Assembly (NCBI RefSeq): GCF_001517405.1
Contig: NZ_LN907828.1
Location: 310,001-374,000 of the forward strand
Reading direction: 5' to 3'
DNA: 64,000 nt
Source of the DNA: Duffyella gerundensis
GTDB taxonomy: Bacteria > Pseudomonadota > Gammaproteobacteria > Enterobacterales > Enterobacteriaceae
This document shows positions 8,767 to 17,917 of the stretch, piece by piece. Below the pieces are notes generated by a model that was given only the letters and a program-made list of their open reading frames with translations, had not been told where the DNA came from and searched no databases. The translations under genes and the position numbers were made by a program. The first letter of the stretch is position 1, and every line of letters begins with the position of its first letter.

Positions 8767-9492
8767 ATGCGCGTACATTTCATTATTCACGAAAGCTTCG
8801 AAGCGCCGGGCGCTTATGAAATCTGGGCCGAAAAACAGGGCCATCAGATAAGTTATTCGCGGCTTTATGCAGGCGATGCGTTGCCTTCGCAGGTGGAAGA
8901 GATCGATTTTCTTATCGTTATGGGCGGCCCACAGGATCCCGCCACCACGCGCGACGTCTGCCCGCACTTTGATGCGCAGGCTGAGCAGAAGGTCATTGCC
9001 GCGGCGGCCAATGCGGGTAAAGCGGTGCTCGGCATCTGTCTGGGTTCACAGCTGATTGGCGAAGCGCTGGGCGCGGCTTTTGAGCACAGCCCGGAAAGAG
9101 AGATTGGCAAGTTTCCGATCTCTCTCACCGAGGCCGGACAGCAGCATGTGCTGTTTAGCCATTTTGGCGCTGAGCTGGAGGTCGGACACTGGCATAACGA
9201 CATGCCGGGCCTGACGCCGGATGCCACGATCATCGCTTACAGCGAAGGCTGCCCGCGCCAAATCGTCGCTTACAGCGATCGGGTTTACGGTTTTCAGTGT
9301 CATATGGAGCTGACGCCAGAAGTCGTGGAATTGCTGATCGCGCATTCTGAAAAAGAGCTTAGCCAGGCGGACAACTACCGCTTTGTACACACGCCTGCTG
9401 AACTGCGTGCGCATGATTATCAGCAGATGAATCAGACGCTGTTTACCTTCCTCGACAAGCTGGCCGATCGCTACCGTCGTACCCTGGCGTAA
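8767..9492 (+). CDS. Class I glutamine amidotransferase (GATase1) family protein
   Basis: 241 residues from the ATG at 8767 (CGGAG box eight bases upstream). The triad of class I glutaminase domains is complete: C91 in GICLGSQ, H179 and E181 in FQCHMEL. There is no fused synthase domain. Stand-alone proteins of this type resemble GMP-synthase glutaminase subunits and include glutathione or gamma-glutamyl hydrolases such as the plant GGP-like enzymes. Acting substrate unknown. It follows ptsJ closely and precedes a LysE-type exporter, so the three may be cotranscribed. Confidence 0.8.
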   Translation: MRVHFIIHESFEAPGAYEIWAEKQGHQISYSRLYAGDALPSQVEEIDFLIVMGGPQDPATTRDVCPHFDAQAEQKVIAAAANAGKAVLGICLGSQLIGEALGAAFEHSPEREIGKFPISLTEAGQQHVLFSHFGAELEVGHWHNDMPGLTPDATIIAYSEGCPRQIVAYSDRVYGFQCHMELTPEVVELLIAHSEKELSQADNYRFVHTPAELRAHDYQQMNQTLFTFLDKLADRYRRTLA

Positions 9493-9539
9493 AGCGGGTT
9501 GTGCGGCACCCTACTCTGAATCGTCACAGGGGAAAAAAT

Positions 9540-10160
9540 ATGACCGATTTACCCGTCGCGCTGTTAAGTATTGCCGGCGCCATTCTGCTGGGCGCAATGA
9601 GCCCCGGTCCCAGCTTCATCATGATTGTGCGCACGGCGGTCGTGTCGTCGCGGCTTAGCGCGCTGTCGGCGGCGCTCGGCATGGGTGTAGGTTGCATGAT
9701 TTTTGCTGCCATCGCCCTTGCCGGCCTGCATTCCCTGCTGACGCTAGTGCCCTGGCTCTACGGCGCGCTTAAAATGGCTGGCGGCATTTATCTGCTCTGG
9801 CTGGGCGGCAACATGCTGTTCAGATCCGGTGGCAACCCCGCTGAACCTCTGGCCAGCGCCAGCGTGCTGCGCCCCGGCCGTGCATTTCTGACCGGCATGG
9901 CAACCCAGCTTAGCAATCCCAATACGGCCATTGTTTTCGGCAGTATCTTTGCTGCTCTGCTTAGCCAGCACATCTCTCCTGTTCTTTATCTGGTGCTGCC
10001 CGCTATGGCGTTTGCCATTGATGCGCTCTGGTATTCCCTTGTTGCGTGGCTACTCTCTGCCAGTCGTCCGCGTCAGGTTTATCTGCGTTATCGCACCTGG
10101 CTTGATAAGGCAGGCGGTCTGGTACTGGGATATCTTGGGTTACGGCTTATCCTGCGATAA
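9540..10160 (+). CDS. LysE/RhtB family amino-acid exporter
   Basis: 206 residues, start at 9540 after a CAGGGGAAAA box. Six hydrophobic spans, with the signature AMSPGPSFIMIV near residues 20-31 and a conserved QLSNPNTAIVFGS loop later. Inner-membrane exporter of a small amino-acid-like metabolite. Its position 47 bases after a glutaminase-type amidotransferase suggests a shared transcript and possibly export of a product or relief of amino-acid excess; that link is inference. Confidence 0.85.
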   Translation: MTDLPVALLSIAGAILLGAMSPGPSFIMIVRTAVVSSRLSALSAALGMGVGCMIFAAIALAGLHSLLTLVPWLYGALKMAGGIYLLWLGGNMLFRSGGNPAEPLASASVLRPGRAFLTGMATQLSNPNTAIVFGSIFAALLSQHISPVLYLVLPAMAFAIDALWYSLVAWLLSASRPRQVYLRYRTWLDKAGGLVLGYLGLRLILR

Positions 10161-10200
10161 CGCCGCCGGACAGCAACGCAATACGCCGAGGAATAATACG

Positions 10201-11091
10201 ATGATCACCGCAATTCGCTTTCTGAGCTGGACGCTTTTTCTTGCTCTGGCAAGCTGCATCGCCAATGCCACAGCGGCGGCCACTCTCGCCTGTCCGCTGA
10301 CGCACGATCTTTCTGCCTGCATGGAACAGGTGGCCGCAGCCGGTGGCGGCACGCTACGCCTCGCGCCTGGAACCTACTTTCTGAATAACAGCCTGATCCT
10401 GAAAAGCAATGTGACGCTAACGGGCGCAGGCCCGACAACGGTGATTACCTGGAACCCTGCCATCGCACGCACCGTTAATGCACCGCTACTCACCGCCACG
10501 GCGATCGATCATCTGGCGATCACCGACGTAAAACTGGTTGGTACGCTTGATCAACGCCCTGACAGTCAGGATCTGCGCACTGATCAGATTGGCCTGTTTC
10601 TCAACTGCGCCGGCGACCCGACCGCTGGCGAAAAAACGGGCTGTAACGATATCACTCTTAACAACGTTGAGGTGGAGAACAGCAGCGACGGTATCCATAT
10701 CAAAGGGGCCAGCCATCTCAGAGCAACGGATTTGAAGCTGCATAACAACGGCAATACCCAAAAGGATTATTTCCATAATATCTATCTCCGCCGCGTGGCG
10801 GACGTGCGGCTGATCCAGACCGCTAAAAACCGCGGTGGATTTTACGCCAGCCCGCGCGGTCATGGCATTCGCGGCTCACATCTGATCAATGTCTATATGA
10901 GCAACCTTGAGATCTATGACAATGCTGATTACGGCATCCACATGGACAGCGTATTTAATGTCAGGCTGCATGATCTGCACCTTAGCCATAACTGCCTGAG
11001 TAACAAGCCGGGCTGCGTAGCGATAAAATGTTACGGGCCACAGTGCGACGTGAACGAACACGCACCCGCCGAGGAGGATAATGCGCGGTAA
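10201..11091 (+). CDS. Secreted right-handed parallel beta-helix protein
   Basis: 296 residues. Signal peptide at 1-26 (hydrophobic FLSWTLFLALASCIANATA, cleavage near ATA/A). The mature part opens with a pectate-lyase-3-like cap, GGGTLRLAPGTYFLNNSLILK, here given from residue 52 in part (GGGTLRLAPGTY), followed by repeating coils of the IxxVxVxNSxxGI kind (DVKLVGT, LNNVEVENSSDGIHI, LTDLKLHNNG, MSNLEIYDNADYGIHM, LHDLHLSHN). Such helices bind or cleave polysaccharide. I cannot place the catalytic acids of a GH28 or PL family. Cysteine pairs near the ends suggest a periplasmic or extracellular location. Start is a plain ATG with AGGAAT upstream; it may extend the ptsJ operon. Confidence 0.75.
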   Translation: MITAIRFLSWTLFLALASCIANATAAATLACPLTHDLSACMEQVAAAGGGTLRLAPGTYFLNNSLILKSNVTLTGAGPTTVITWNPAIARTVNAPLLTATAIDHLAITDVKLVGTLDQRPDSQDLRTDQIGLFLNCAGDPTAGEKTGCNDITLNNVEVENSSDGIHIKGASHLRATDLKLHNNGNTQKDYFHNIYLRRVADVRLIQTAKNRGGFYASPRGHGIRGSHLINVYMSNLEIYDNADYGIHMDSVFNVRLHDLHLSHNCLSNKPGCVAIKCYGPQCDVNEHAPAEEDNAR

Positions 11092-11113
11092 GCTAAACCT
11101 AAAAAAGCGCCGA

Positions 11114-12016
11114 TTATCCGACGTTATCACTGCGTATCCGTTCGGCTATCCAGTCAGCAAAGGCGCGCACCGCCGGTGAAAGAAAACGCTGGTGGGGATA
11201 AAGCACGCTGACCGGCACCGGCGCGGGCTGCCAGTCAGCCAGCACTTCAATCAGGCGGCCTTCGCGCAGGTGATCCGCCACCACCCGTTCAGCAAGCTGC
11301 GCCAATCCGAACCCTGCAAGGCACATACTGATGTAAAGCCCGGTTTCATTGGCTGCGGCGATGCCGTTAACCGTCAGCGAGCGTTTTTCCGTGCCGTTAA
11401 CGAAATGCATGTCGCCCGCGTGTCGGCGGTTTGCGGAAAAATAATGAATGGCGCGGTGCTGAGACAGATCGTCAGGATGATGCGGAATGCCATATTCGCG
11501 TAGATACACGGGAGACGCACAGGTCACCCAGCGCAACTGACCCAGTGGTCGCGCCACCAGCGTGGAATCATGCAGTTCGCCGGTGCGGATCACGCAGTCC
11601 ACCCCTTCCTGCACCAGATCAACCTGGCGATCGTTAACGCCCATCATCAGGTAAATATCGGGATAGCGCCGGTAAAAATCGTGCAGATGGGGCATAACGA
11701 TAAAATGGGCGATGCCGCCGGGCATATCAACGCGTAAACGCCCCTGCGGCCGTTTGACCGAATCCGTCAGGCTCGATTCCGTCTGCTCAATCAGCGACAG
11801 TATTTCCTGGCACTGCACCAGATAGCGCGCGCCTTCAGGCGTCAAATTTACCCGCCGCGTAGTTCTGTTTAGCAGGCGAACCTGTAAATGTTTTTCCAGC
11901 CGTTTAACGGTGCTGGTGACGGTTGAGGCGGGCAGCGAAAGGGTCTCCGCCGCGTGAATAAAACTTCCGGCCTCCGCCACGCGCACGAAAACCTGCATTG
12001 CCTGAATCCGGTCCAC
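11114..12016 (-). CDS. LysR family transcriptional regulator (GTG start)
   Basis: 300 residues from the GTG at 12016, chosen because GGAGAG stands six bases upstream and the protein then begins VDRIQAMQVFVRVAEAGSF, the standard position of the LysR helix-turn-helix. A longer frame to 12139 would overlap the divergent promoter. Effector domain starts at RLRVDMPGG. Group resembles DmlR/YafC regulators. Divergent from the amidohydrolase at 12154, its probable target, and convergent with the beta-helix gene 22 bases away. Confidence 0.85.
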   Translation of the reverse strand: MDRIQAMQVFVRVAEAGSFIHAAETLSLPASTVTSTVKRLEKHLQVRLLNRTTRRVNLTPEGARYLVQCQEILSLIEQTESSLTDSVKRPQGRLRVDMPGGIAHFIVMPHLHDFYRRYPDIYLMMGVNDRQVDLVQEGVDCVIRTGELHDSTLVARPLGQLRWVTCASPVYLREYGIPHHPDDLSQHRAIHYFSANRRHAGDMHFVNGTEKRSLTVNGIAAANETGLYISMCLAGFGLAQLAERVVADHLREGRLIEVLADWQPAPVPVSVLYPHQRFLSPAVRAFADWIAERIRSDNVG

Positions 12017-12153
12017 TCTTTTCTCTCCGAACCGCTGCGTGAGCAATCGATATTGTTCGTGATTGCTGAATAATGAAAGCAGTTTACCGCTCTTTTTCAG
12101 CAAGGCCATCCTCCGTAAGGTGGGGCAAACACATTTCAACAGGTAAAAAGAAC

Positions 12154-13548
12154 ATGACCAACGTGCTTCGCAATATTATCCAGCCTGCTGCTGCCGTGCC
12201 GCCGCGCAGGCTGATTCGCGGTGCCACCGTGCTCAGCATGGACACAGAAATCGGCAATTTGACCCGCGGCGATATTCTTATCGAAAATGGCATAATCATC
12301 GCCATTGAGGAAACTATTGCGGCTGGCGATGCCGAGGTGATCGATGCCACCGGCATGATCGCCCTGCCAGGCATGGTTGATACGCATCGCCATTCATGGG
12401 AAGCCCAACTGCGTCGGCTGAATCCCAACGCCGAAACACTGGAAGATTACTGCAACGCCACGCACTTCTCTTTTGCTAAATATTATCGTCCGGCCGATAT
12501 GTACGTCGGCAACCTGCTGACCGCACTGGGCTGCATGGATGCGGGCATCACCACCGTTATCGATAATTCACACAACAGCCGCACCGGCGCACATTCTGAT
12601 GCGGCAATTGAGGCGCTGCTGGATGCCGGTATCCGCGCCGTTCATGCCTCAGGCGCGCCGGTATCTGGCGAATGGGACAAGGCGCACTGGCCAGGCAACC
12701 TGCAACGCCTGCAGGAGAAATATTTTCAGGGCGATAACCGCCTGATTTCGCTTGCCGCAATGGCACAACTGGAGCCTGAACGGTGGGCAGAAGCGCGGCG
12801 ACTGGGCCTGCCGATCGTCACCGAGTTTTTCGGCGGCGAGATGGCGTCTGAGCTGGCGGCGCTGCACCAGCAAGGCCTGCTGGGCCCGGATAATATTTTT
12901 AACCACTGCACCGCCCTGCCGGATGCCGGGTGGCATATCCTGCGTGAGGCTGGCGTACGGGTTAACGTTTGCCCGCGTTCCGATGCGCACTACGGCATTG
13001 AGGATGGCATGTTTGCTCTGCAGTCAGCGCGGCGTCACGGCATCAGTCCTGGGCTGAGCGTGGACAACGAAACGTCCTACAGCGGCGATATGTTCATGGA
13101 GATGCGCGTGGCCTTTTATCTGCAGCGTGTCATGGGCATGCACCAGCAAAAAGGCTGCGGTGATGCGCATCATGCGGTGACGCTGCCAGCGCATAACCTG
13201 CTGAAAGCGGCGACGCTCGATGGCGCCGTCTGCGCGGGCTTGCAGGATGAGATCGGCAGCCTGACGCCGGGCAAACAGGCTGACCTGATCCTGATTCGTG
13301 CCGACGACATCAATCTTTATCCTTCAGGTAACGCCTTCGGCACCGTGGTACATGCAGCCGATCGCAGCAATATCGATACAGTATTGATTGGCGGGCGCAT
13401 CGTGAAGCGCAATGGCACGCTGGCTGGCGTTGACAGCCCGCGGCTGCGGGCGGCGGTCGATGAATCCCGGCAGCATCTTTTTGCGGCGGCGGGCTATCAG
13501 CACGATATGTTCGCAGAGCGGTTTCTGCCGCTTGAATCGGCAACGTAG
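12154..13548 (+). CDS. Amidohydrolase family (TrzN/cytosine-deaminase-like) protein
   Basis: 464 residues. The HxH metal motif of the amidohydrolase barrel is at H78-R-H80 within PGMVDTHRHSW, a later histidine lies in NHCTALPD, and the SVDNETS segment carries the late aspartate. The composite beta domain at both ends (RLIRGATVLSMD and the terminal GTVVHAADRSNIDTVLIGG) fits the TrzN/AtzB/guanine-deaminase subgroup, which deaminates or dechlorinates N-heterocycles. The usual third histidine ligand, expected in a VxxHxxE strand, reads GLPIVTEFF, so the metal site differs. Divergent from a LysR regulator. Reaction unknown; aminohydrolase of a ring compound is the best guess. Confidence 0.75.
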   Translation: MTNVLRNIIQPAAAVPPRRLIRGATVLSMDTEIGNLTRGDILIENGIIIAIEETIAAGDAEVIDATGMIALPGMVDTHRHSWEAQLRRLNPNAETLEDYCNATHFSFAKYYRPADMYVGNLLTALGCMDAGITTVIDNSHNSRTGAHSDAAIEALLDAGIRAVHASGAPVSGEWDKAHWPGNLQRLQEKYFQGDNRLISLAAMAQLEPERWAEARRLGLPIVTEFFGGEMASELAALHQQGLLGPDNIFNHCTALPDAGWHILREAGVRVNVCPRSDAHYGIEDGMFALQSARRHGISPGLSVDNETSYSGDMFMEMRVAFYLQRVMGMHQQKGCGDAHHAVTLPAHNLLKAATLDGAVCAGLQDEIGSLTPGKQADLILIRADDINLYPSGNAFGTVVHAADRSNIDTVLIGGRIVKRNGTLAGVDSPRLRAAVDESRQHLFAAAGYQHDMFAERFLPLESAT

Positions 13549-13593
13549 CGGGAATGTGCCTGGCCGGTTTCACTGCCGACCTGAAACAGCAAA

Positions 13594-13616
13594 GCGGGCA
13601 TCCGTGCCCGCAATCT
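13594..13616 (-). terminator. Terminator downstream of melB
   Basis: GCGGGCA (13594-13600) pairs with TGCCCGC (13605-13611) around a four-base loop. On the minus strand the stem is followed by TTTG; the site lies between the convergent amidohydrolase and melB genes and can serve both. Confidence 0.55.
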
Positions 13617-13643
13617 CATCAGAATGGCATTTCCCTAATGTGG

Positions 13644-15068
13644 TCAGGCTTCTGCTTCGGAAGGTTTAGTGAGGCTGATTTCTCGCGATGCCGGTATCAC
13701 CACGCTTTGCGGTTTACGGTATTTATCCAGCAGATGAATTTGCACTTTGCGCAGCATATCGCTATTCAGCTTGTAGAGACGAAAATAGAGCAGCAGCGTG
13801 ATCAGGAAGAAGATGGCGGGCAGCGCAATCATAATGAATTGCATGCCCACCAGCGTGCTTTCGGTCTGGGCTACGTTCGGCACGTAACCAATAATGCCGA
13901 GCACCAGCGCCATAAAGAACGCGGCGAACGCTGAACCACCTTTGACCACCATCGTCTGCACGGAATACGCGATGCTTTCGCAGCGTACGCTGAGTTTGTA
14001 TTCGCCGTAATCGACGGTATCGGCCACCATAATCACCTGCAACACCCAGAACAGCGCTGTACCGACGTTCATCAACACCCCGGCCAGAGAAACCAGCCAG
14101 ACGTTGTGAGAACCCGCCATCGCCACCCACAGCAGCACTCCGCCGCCAAGAATTGGCAATACAGATGCACCCGCCCACAATAAACGACGTGAAAACTTTT
14201 TCACCAGGCGCGGGAACAACACCACCGTCAGCAGGTTGGCTGCCCCGGCGTAAGACATGTACCAGGGAAAGAGATCGGCATCGCCAATCACATAGGTGAA
14301 ATAATAGATCGCAAACCCGGAGATAATATTGGACGCGATGTTATAAGCGAGCGCCATGCCGAGCAGGCAGGAGAGCTGATCGTTTTTATAAATAAGCGCG
14401 ACGATGGCTTTTAAGGTCAGGTGGCTTTCTGTTTCCGCCGCGTTGTTCGATGAGTAGACTTCCTTCACGTTACGCAGCGTAATAATGGTCGAGACGATGA
14501 AAAAGGCGATCAGAATCAGCGTTAGCATCTGAAAGCCAAATCCCCGATCGGTGCCGCCAACATAATTCACAAAAGGCAAGGTGACGCCTGCGGTGATAAA
14601 GCCCGCCAGGCTGGCAAAGAAGCGCGGGAACGGCACCAGCTTTTCACGCTCGCGTTTATCAAGCGTAATGGTCGGTACCATCGACCAGAAGGGAATATCC
14701 ATAATGGTGTAGGTCATGCCCCATAAGATATAGGTCACCCAGACAAACACCACCTGGGTTGTGCCTTCAAACAGATGCGCGCTGAACAGCAGAAACAGCA
14801 TCAGCGAATTAACAATGGTGCCGATAAAAATCCACGGCTTAAATTTTCCCCAACGGGAACGCGTGCTGTTAACAATCCAGCCCATGATCGGGTCATTAAT
14901 CGCATCCCAAATCCTGGCCACTAAAAACAGGGTGCCGACAACGCCTACCGATAAGCCGACGACATCGGTGTAGTAATACATCAGGTACATGTAGACGATG
15001 CCAATAGCGAAATCTTTACCGAATGCCCCAAATCCGTAACTGAGTTTTGTTGTAATTGATATGCTCAT
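13644..15068 (-). CDS. melB: Melibiose:cation symporter MelB
   Basis: 474 residues, 12 membrane spans, GPH family. The N-terminus MSISITTKLSYGFGAFGKDF and many later blocks (WDAINDPIMGW, IMDIPFWSMVPTIT, GGSAFAAFFMA, IHLLDKYRK) are near-identical to E. coli MelB, including the cation-site aspartates in the DAINDP segment. Imports melibiose and other alpha-galactosides with Na+, Li+ or H+. It lies 84 bases downstream of melA on the same strand, as in E. coli melAB, and both are divergent from melR. Confidence 0.97.
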   Translation of the reverse strand: MSISITTKLSYGFGAFGKDFAIGIVYMYLMYYYTDVVGLSVGVVGTLFLVARIWDAINDPIMGWIVNSTRSRWGKFKPWIFIGTIVNSLMLFLLFSAHLFEGTTQVVFVWVTYILWGMTYTIMDIPFWSMVPTITLDKREREKLVPFPRFFASLAGFITAGVTLPFVNYVGGTDRGFGFQMLTLILIAFFIVSTIITLRNVKEVYSSNNAAETESHLTLKAIVALIYKNDQLSCLLGMALAYNIASNIISGFAIYYFTYVIGDADLFPWYMSYAGAANLLTVVLFPRLVKKFSRRLLWAGASVLPILGGGVLLWVAMAGSHNVWLVSLAGVLMNVGTALFWVLQVIMVADTVDYGEYKLSVRCESIAYSVQTMVVKGGSAFAAFFMALVLGIIGYVPNVAQTESTLVGMQFIMIALPAIFFLITLLLYFRLYKLNSDMLRKVQIHLLDKYRKPQSVVIPASREISLTKPSEAEA

Positions 15069-15152
15069 CCAGGGTACAGGGCCGCTGTTGCCAGCGCCCG
15101 CCTTCTGTTATTAGAGGGATCAGTAGCCGGGCAGAACGCCCGGCATGTGCGG

Positions 15153-16508
15153 TCAGGCGCGATGCAGCCACGCCGGTAACCAGTCGCCGTGGGCGGCAAT
15201 CAGGTCATCGATCAATGCATAAATTTCGTCAATCCCCAGCACGGCAGCGGTGTGCGGGTCGAGCAGCGCGGCGTGGTAAACCCGATCGCGATTTTCGGTG
15301 AGGATTGCCTCGGTTAATAAGTGCTGCACATTGATGTTGGTTTGCATCAGGGCAGCCAGATGTGACGGCAGCGTGCCGATATGCGTTGGCTGGATGCCGT
15401 TGCTGTCCACCAGACAGGGCACTTCGACGCAGCAGCCCTGCGGCAGGTTATCGATCAGATTATCGTTGCGCACGTTGCCGTAAATCACGCTTGGCTCGCC
15501 GGTCCACAGCGCATTAATAATGGTGCTGGCGTACTCATGCGAAGGTTTAATATCGATGCGATCGGCGCTTTTATACTCTTCCAGCTCTTTGCGCCAAGTG
15601 GCCAGCTGCTCAACGCAGCGTTTCGGGTATTCATCCAGCGGCACTTTATAACGCTCAATCAGATCTTCACGGCCTGGCTTAATAAACCACGGCGTATATT
15701 CGGCAAAATGCTCTGAGGATTCGGTCACGAAGTAGCCCAGTTTTTTTAACATTTCATAGCGCACGATATTTTCACAGCGTGCATTGCCATGCGCATTGGG
15801 TTTCGGTGCGGTGCCCTGTTCATAAGCCTTCAGCAGGTCAGGATAGAGACTGACGTAGTCGCCCTCGCCGGTTTTTTTCTCCAGCGACAGATAAAACGCC
15901 ATATGGTTGATACCGGCGCAACGATAGCGCAGCGAGGCGGGATCGAGATCGAGATCGCGCGCCAGCTCTTCTGCCGTGCCCTGCACGGAGTGGCACAACC
16001 CGACCTGTTTGATGTGCGGATAGCGCGCGTACATCGCCCAGGTATTCATCGCCATGGGGTTCACGTAGTTAAGCATCGTGGCATTCGGGCAGACCTCGGT
16101 CATGTCTTCACAGATCTGCCACAGGTGAGGAATGGTGCGCAGGGCGCGCATAATGCCGCCCGGGCCGAGCGTATCGGCAATGGTTTGTTCCAGTCCGTGG
16201 CGTTTGCAGACGTCAAAATCGGTGACGGTACAGGGTTCGTATCCGCCAATCTGGAAGGCAACCACCACGAAGTCCGCCCCTTTGAGGGCGCTTTTGCGGT
16301 CGGTGTAGCAGGTGATATCGCCGTGGGCACCGGCGGAGTCCATCAGTTTACGCACCACAATGTGCGACTCTTCCAGACGGGTTTCATCGATATCCATCAG
16401 GGCAATGTGGGCAGACTTCAGCGCCGGACGATGAAAAACATCACCAAGGATGTTTTTGACAAAAATCGTGGAGCCCGCGCCGATAAAGGTAATTTTGGGT
16501 GCTGACAT
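15153..16508 (-). CDS. melA: Alpha-galactosidase MelA (GH4)
   Basis: 451 residues, the normal length. GH4 enzymes hydrolyse melibiose by an NAD- and Mn-dependent redox mechanism. The NAD-binding loop GAGS is at 10-13, the NP motif at 150-151, and the Mn ligands C172 (GLCHSVQG) and H202 (INHMAF) are present. A GGAGAGAGAAC ribosome-binding site precedes the ATG. First gene of melAB, controlled by MelR from the 271-base divergent region. The cytoplasmic products are galactose and glucose. Confidence 0.97.
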   Translation of the reverse strand: MSAPKITFIGAGSTIFVKNILGDVFHRPALKSAHIALMDIDETRLEESHIVVRKLMDSAGAHGDITCYTDRKSALKGADFVVVAFQIGGYEPCTVTDFDVCKRHGLEQTIADTLGPGGIMRALRTIPHLWQICEDMTEVCPNATMLNYVNPMAMNTWAMYARYPHIKQVGLCHSVQGTAEELARDLDLDPASLRYRCAGINHMAFYLSLEKKTGEGDYVSLYPDLLKAYEQGTAPKPNAHGNARCENIVRYEMLKKLGYFVTESSEHFAEYTPWFIKPGREDLIERYKVPLDEYPKRCVEQLATWRKELEEYKSADRIDIKPSHEYASTIINALWTGEPSVIYGNVRNDNLIDNLPQGCCVEVPCLVDSNGIQPTHIGTLPSHLAALMQTNINVQHLLTEAILTENRDRVYHAALLDPHTAAVLGIDEIYALIDDLIAAHGDWLPAWLHRA

Positions 16509-16779
16509 GTTCTCTCTCCGTGGCGTATTTGAACGCTGTCAGAGTGGCATGCCGGTTTTCGTTTCTCTTCCCTCTTCCCGGATGAACCTTCCTGAAAGCT
16601 ACGATTTTTTTGATTGCCTGTTTTAATCTGAGGTTTCCGTACTTTTTCATCAGGAAAGAAGAATATTCAAAGGAAACAATAAGGTTAACCTGTTCATTTG
16701 CGGAAACCCTTCGTCAGTTCACGGTAAGTTTTCAGATTCTGCGCAACAATTTCTGATAATTCAGGATACGGAGAACATC
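16509..16779. promoter_or_regulatory. melA-melR divergent control region
   Basis: The 271 bases between the melA and melR starts carry three GGAAAC cores: inverted at 16633-16638 and direct at 16672-16677 and 16702-16707, two of them within the longer CGGAAACC. A GGTTAACC palindrome is at 16683-16690. In E. coli this region holds several MelR sites and CRP sites; the repeated cores are candidate MelR half-sites, but I found no convincing CRP box. Confidence 0.4.
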
Positions 16780-17709
16780 ATGGATTTCACCTCAGCGCCT
16801 CTGCCGCCCGATCCGCATATGTGCAACAGTACCGACAGCACCACGCGCAGCCCGCTGTCGCTCTATTCTGAATACCAGCGCATGGATATTGAGCTGCGCA
16901 TTCCGGAATATATGGATGCCTGCCACTGGCATGGTCAGGTAGAAGTGAACGTGCCGTTCGACGGTGACGTGGAATATTTAATTAACAATGAAGTGGTGCA
17001 GATCAAACAGGGGCACATCACGCTGTTCTGGGCCTGTACGCCGCATCAACTCACCTGTCCGGGCAGCTGCAGCAATATGGCGATATTTAATCTGCCGATG
17101 CATCTGTTTCTCTCATGGCCGCTGGACAAACAGCTGATCAATCACGTAACGCACGGCATGGTGATTAAATCCCTCGCCGCTCAACAGCTGAGTCCGTTTG
17201 AGGTTCGCCGCTGGCAGCAGGAGATAAACAGCCCAAACGAACAAATCCGTCAGCTGGCGATTGATGAAATCGGGCTGATGCTCAAACGCTTTAGCTTGTC
17301 GGGCTGGCAGCCGATTCTGGTCAATAAAACCGCCCGCTCGCGCAGCAGCGGCAATAGTGTCTCGCGCCATGCCCGCTTTTATGTCAGCCAGATGCTGGAA
17401 TTTATCGGCGCCAATCATAATCGGCCGCTGACCATTGAAAGCGTGGCGGAACACGTCAAGCTCAACCCAAACTATGCGATGGGCATCTTTCAGCGCGTGA
17501 TGCAGTTGACCATGAAGCAGTACATCACGGCGATGCGGGTTAATCATGTGCGGGCGCTGTTAAGCGATACCGATAAATCCATTCTTGATATTGCGCTAAC
17601 GGCGGGTTTCCACTCCAGCAGCAGCTTTTACAGCACCTTTAATAAATATGTTGGCATGTCGCCACAGCACTATCGCAAGCTCAGGCAACAGAGAGGCACG
17701 ATTGGGTAA
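16780..17709 (+). CDS. melR: Melibiose regulator MelR (AraC family)
   Basis: 309 residues. N-terminal cupin-type sensor domain with long stretches identical to E. coli MelR (SPLSLYSEYQRM, WHGQVEVNVPFDGDVEYLIN, ACTPHQLT), then the C-terminal double helix-turn-helix (about 205-305) with IESVAEHVKLNPNYAMGIFQ and ILDIALTAGFHSSSSFY, the last ending in the family GMSPQHYR. Activates melAB in response to melibiose, together with CRP in E. coli. ATG with CGGAGAAC upstream. It stands in the same divergent arrangement as in E. coli. Confidence 0.97.
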   Translation: MDFTSAPLPPDPHMCNSTDSTTRSPLSLYSEYQRMDIELRIPEYMDACHWHGQVEVNVPFDGDVEYLINNEVVQIKQGHITLFWACTPHQLTCPGSCSNMAIFNLPMHLFLSWPLDKQLINHVTHGMVIKSLAAQQLSPFEVRRWQQEINSPNEQIRQLAIDEIGLMLKRFSLSGWQPILVNKTARSRSSGNSVSRHARFYVSQMLEFIGANHNRPLTIESVAEHVKLNPNYAMGIFQRVMQLTMKQYITAMRVNHVRALLSDTDKSILDIALTAGFHSSSSFYSTFNKYVGMSPQHYRKLRQQRGTIG

Positions 17710-17875
17710 GTTGTTACCTGAAAGCCGTTATTTCGTGTAAGAACGCTGCCGATCAGCAATGCAGGGCAACACACACGCTAATTTACGATCTTAACCGCTG
17801 CCATGCGTTGCCCGCTTTTACGCGGCGCGATCAACGATTTATGTTCACAAATGCCGGCCAAAGCGCTACTCTTTA

Positions 17876-17898
17876 AACATGCATTTTAAATACAACTT
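17876..17898 (+). promoter_or_regulatory. NsrR-like operator of hmp
   Basis: AACATGCATTT, one base, AAATACAACTT forms an 11-1-11 imperfect inverted repeat 19 bases before the hmp start. It fits the known enterobacterial NsrR consensus (AAGNTGCATTT and its mirror), so nitric oxide should derepress hmp as in E. coli. Confidence 0.65.
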
Positions 17899-17917
17899 TA
17901 AACAGAGGTGAACAGCT

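Noticed and set aside
15789..16505. 238-codon frame antisense to melA
   Set aside because: Mirror of the GC-rich melA codons, no domain pattern.
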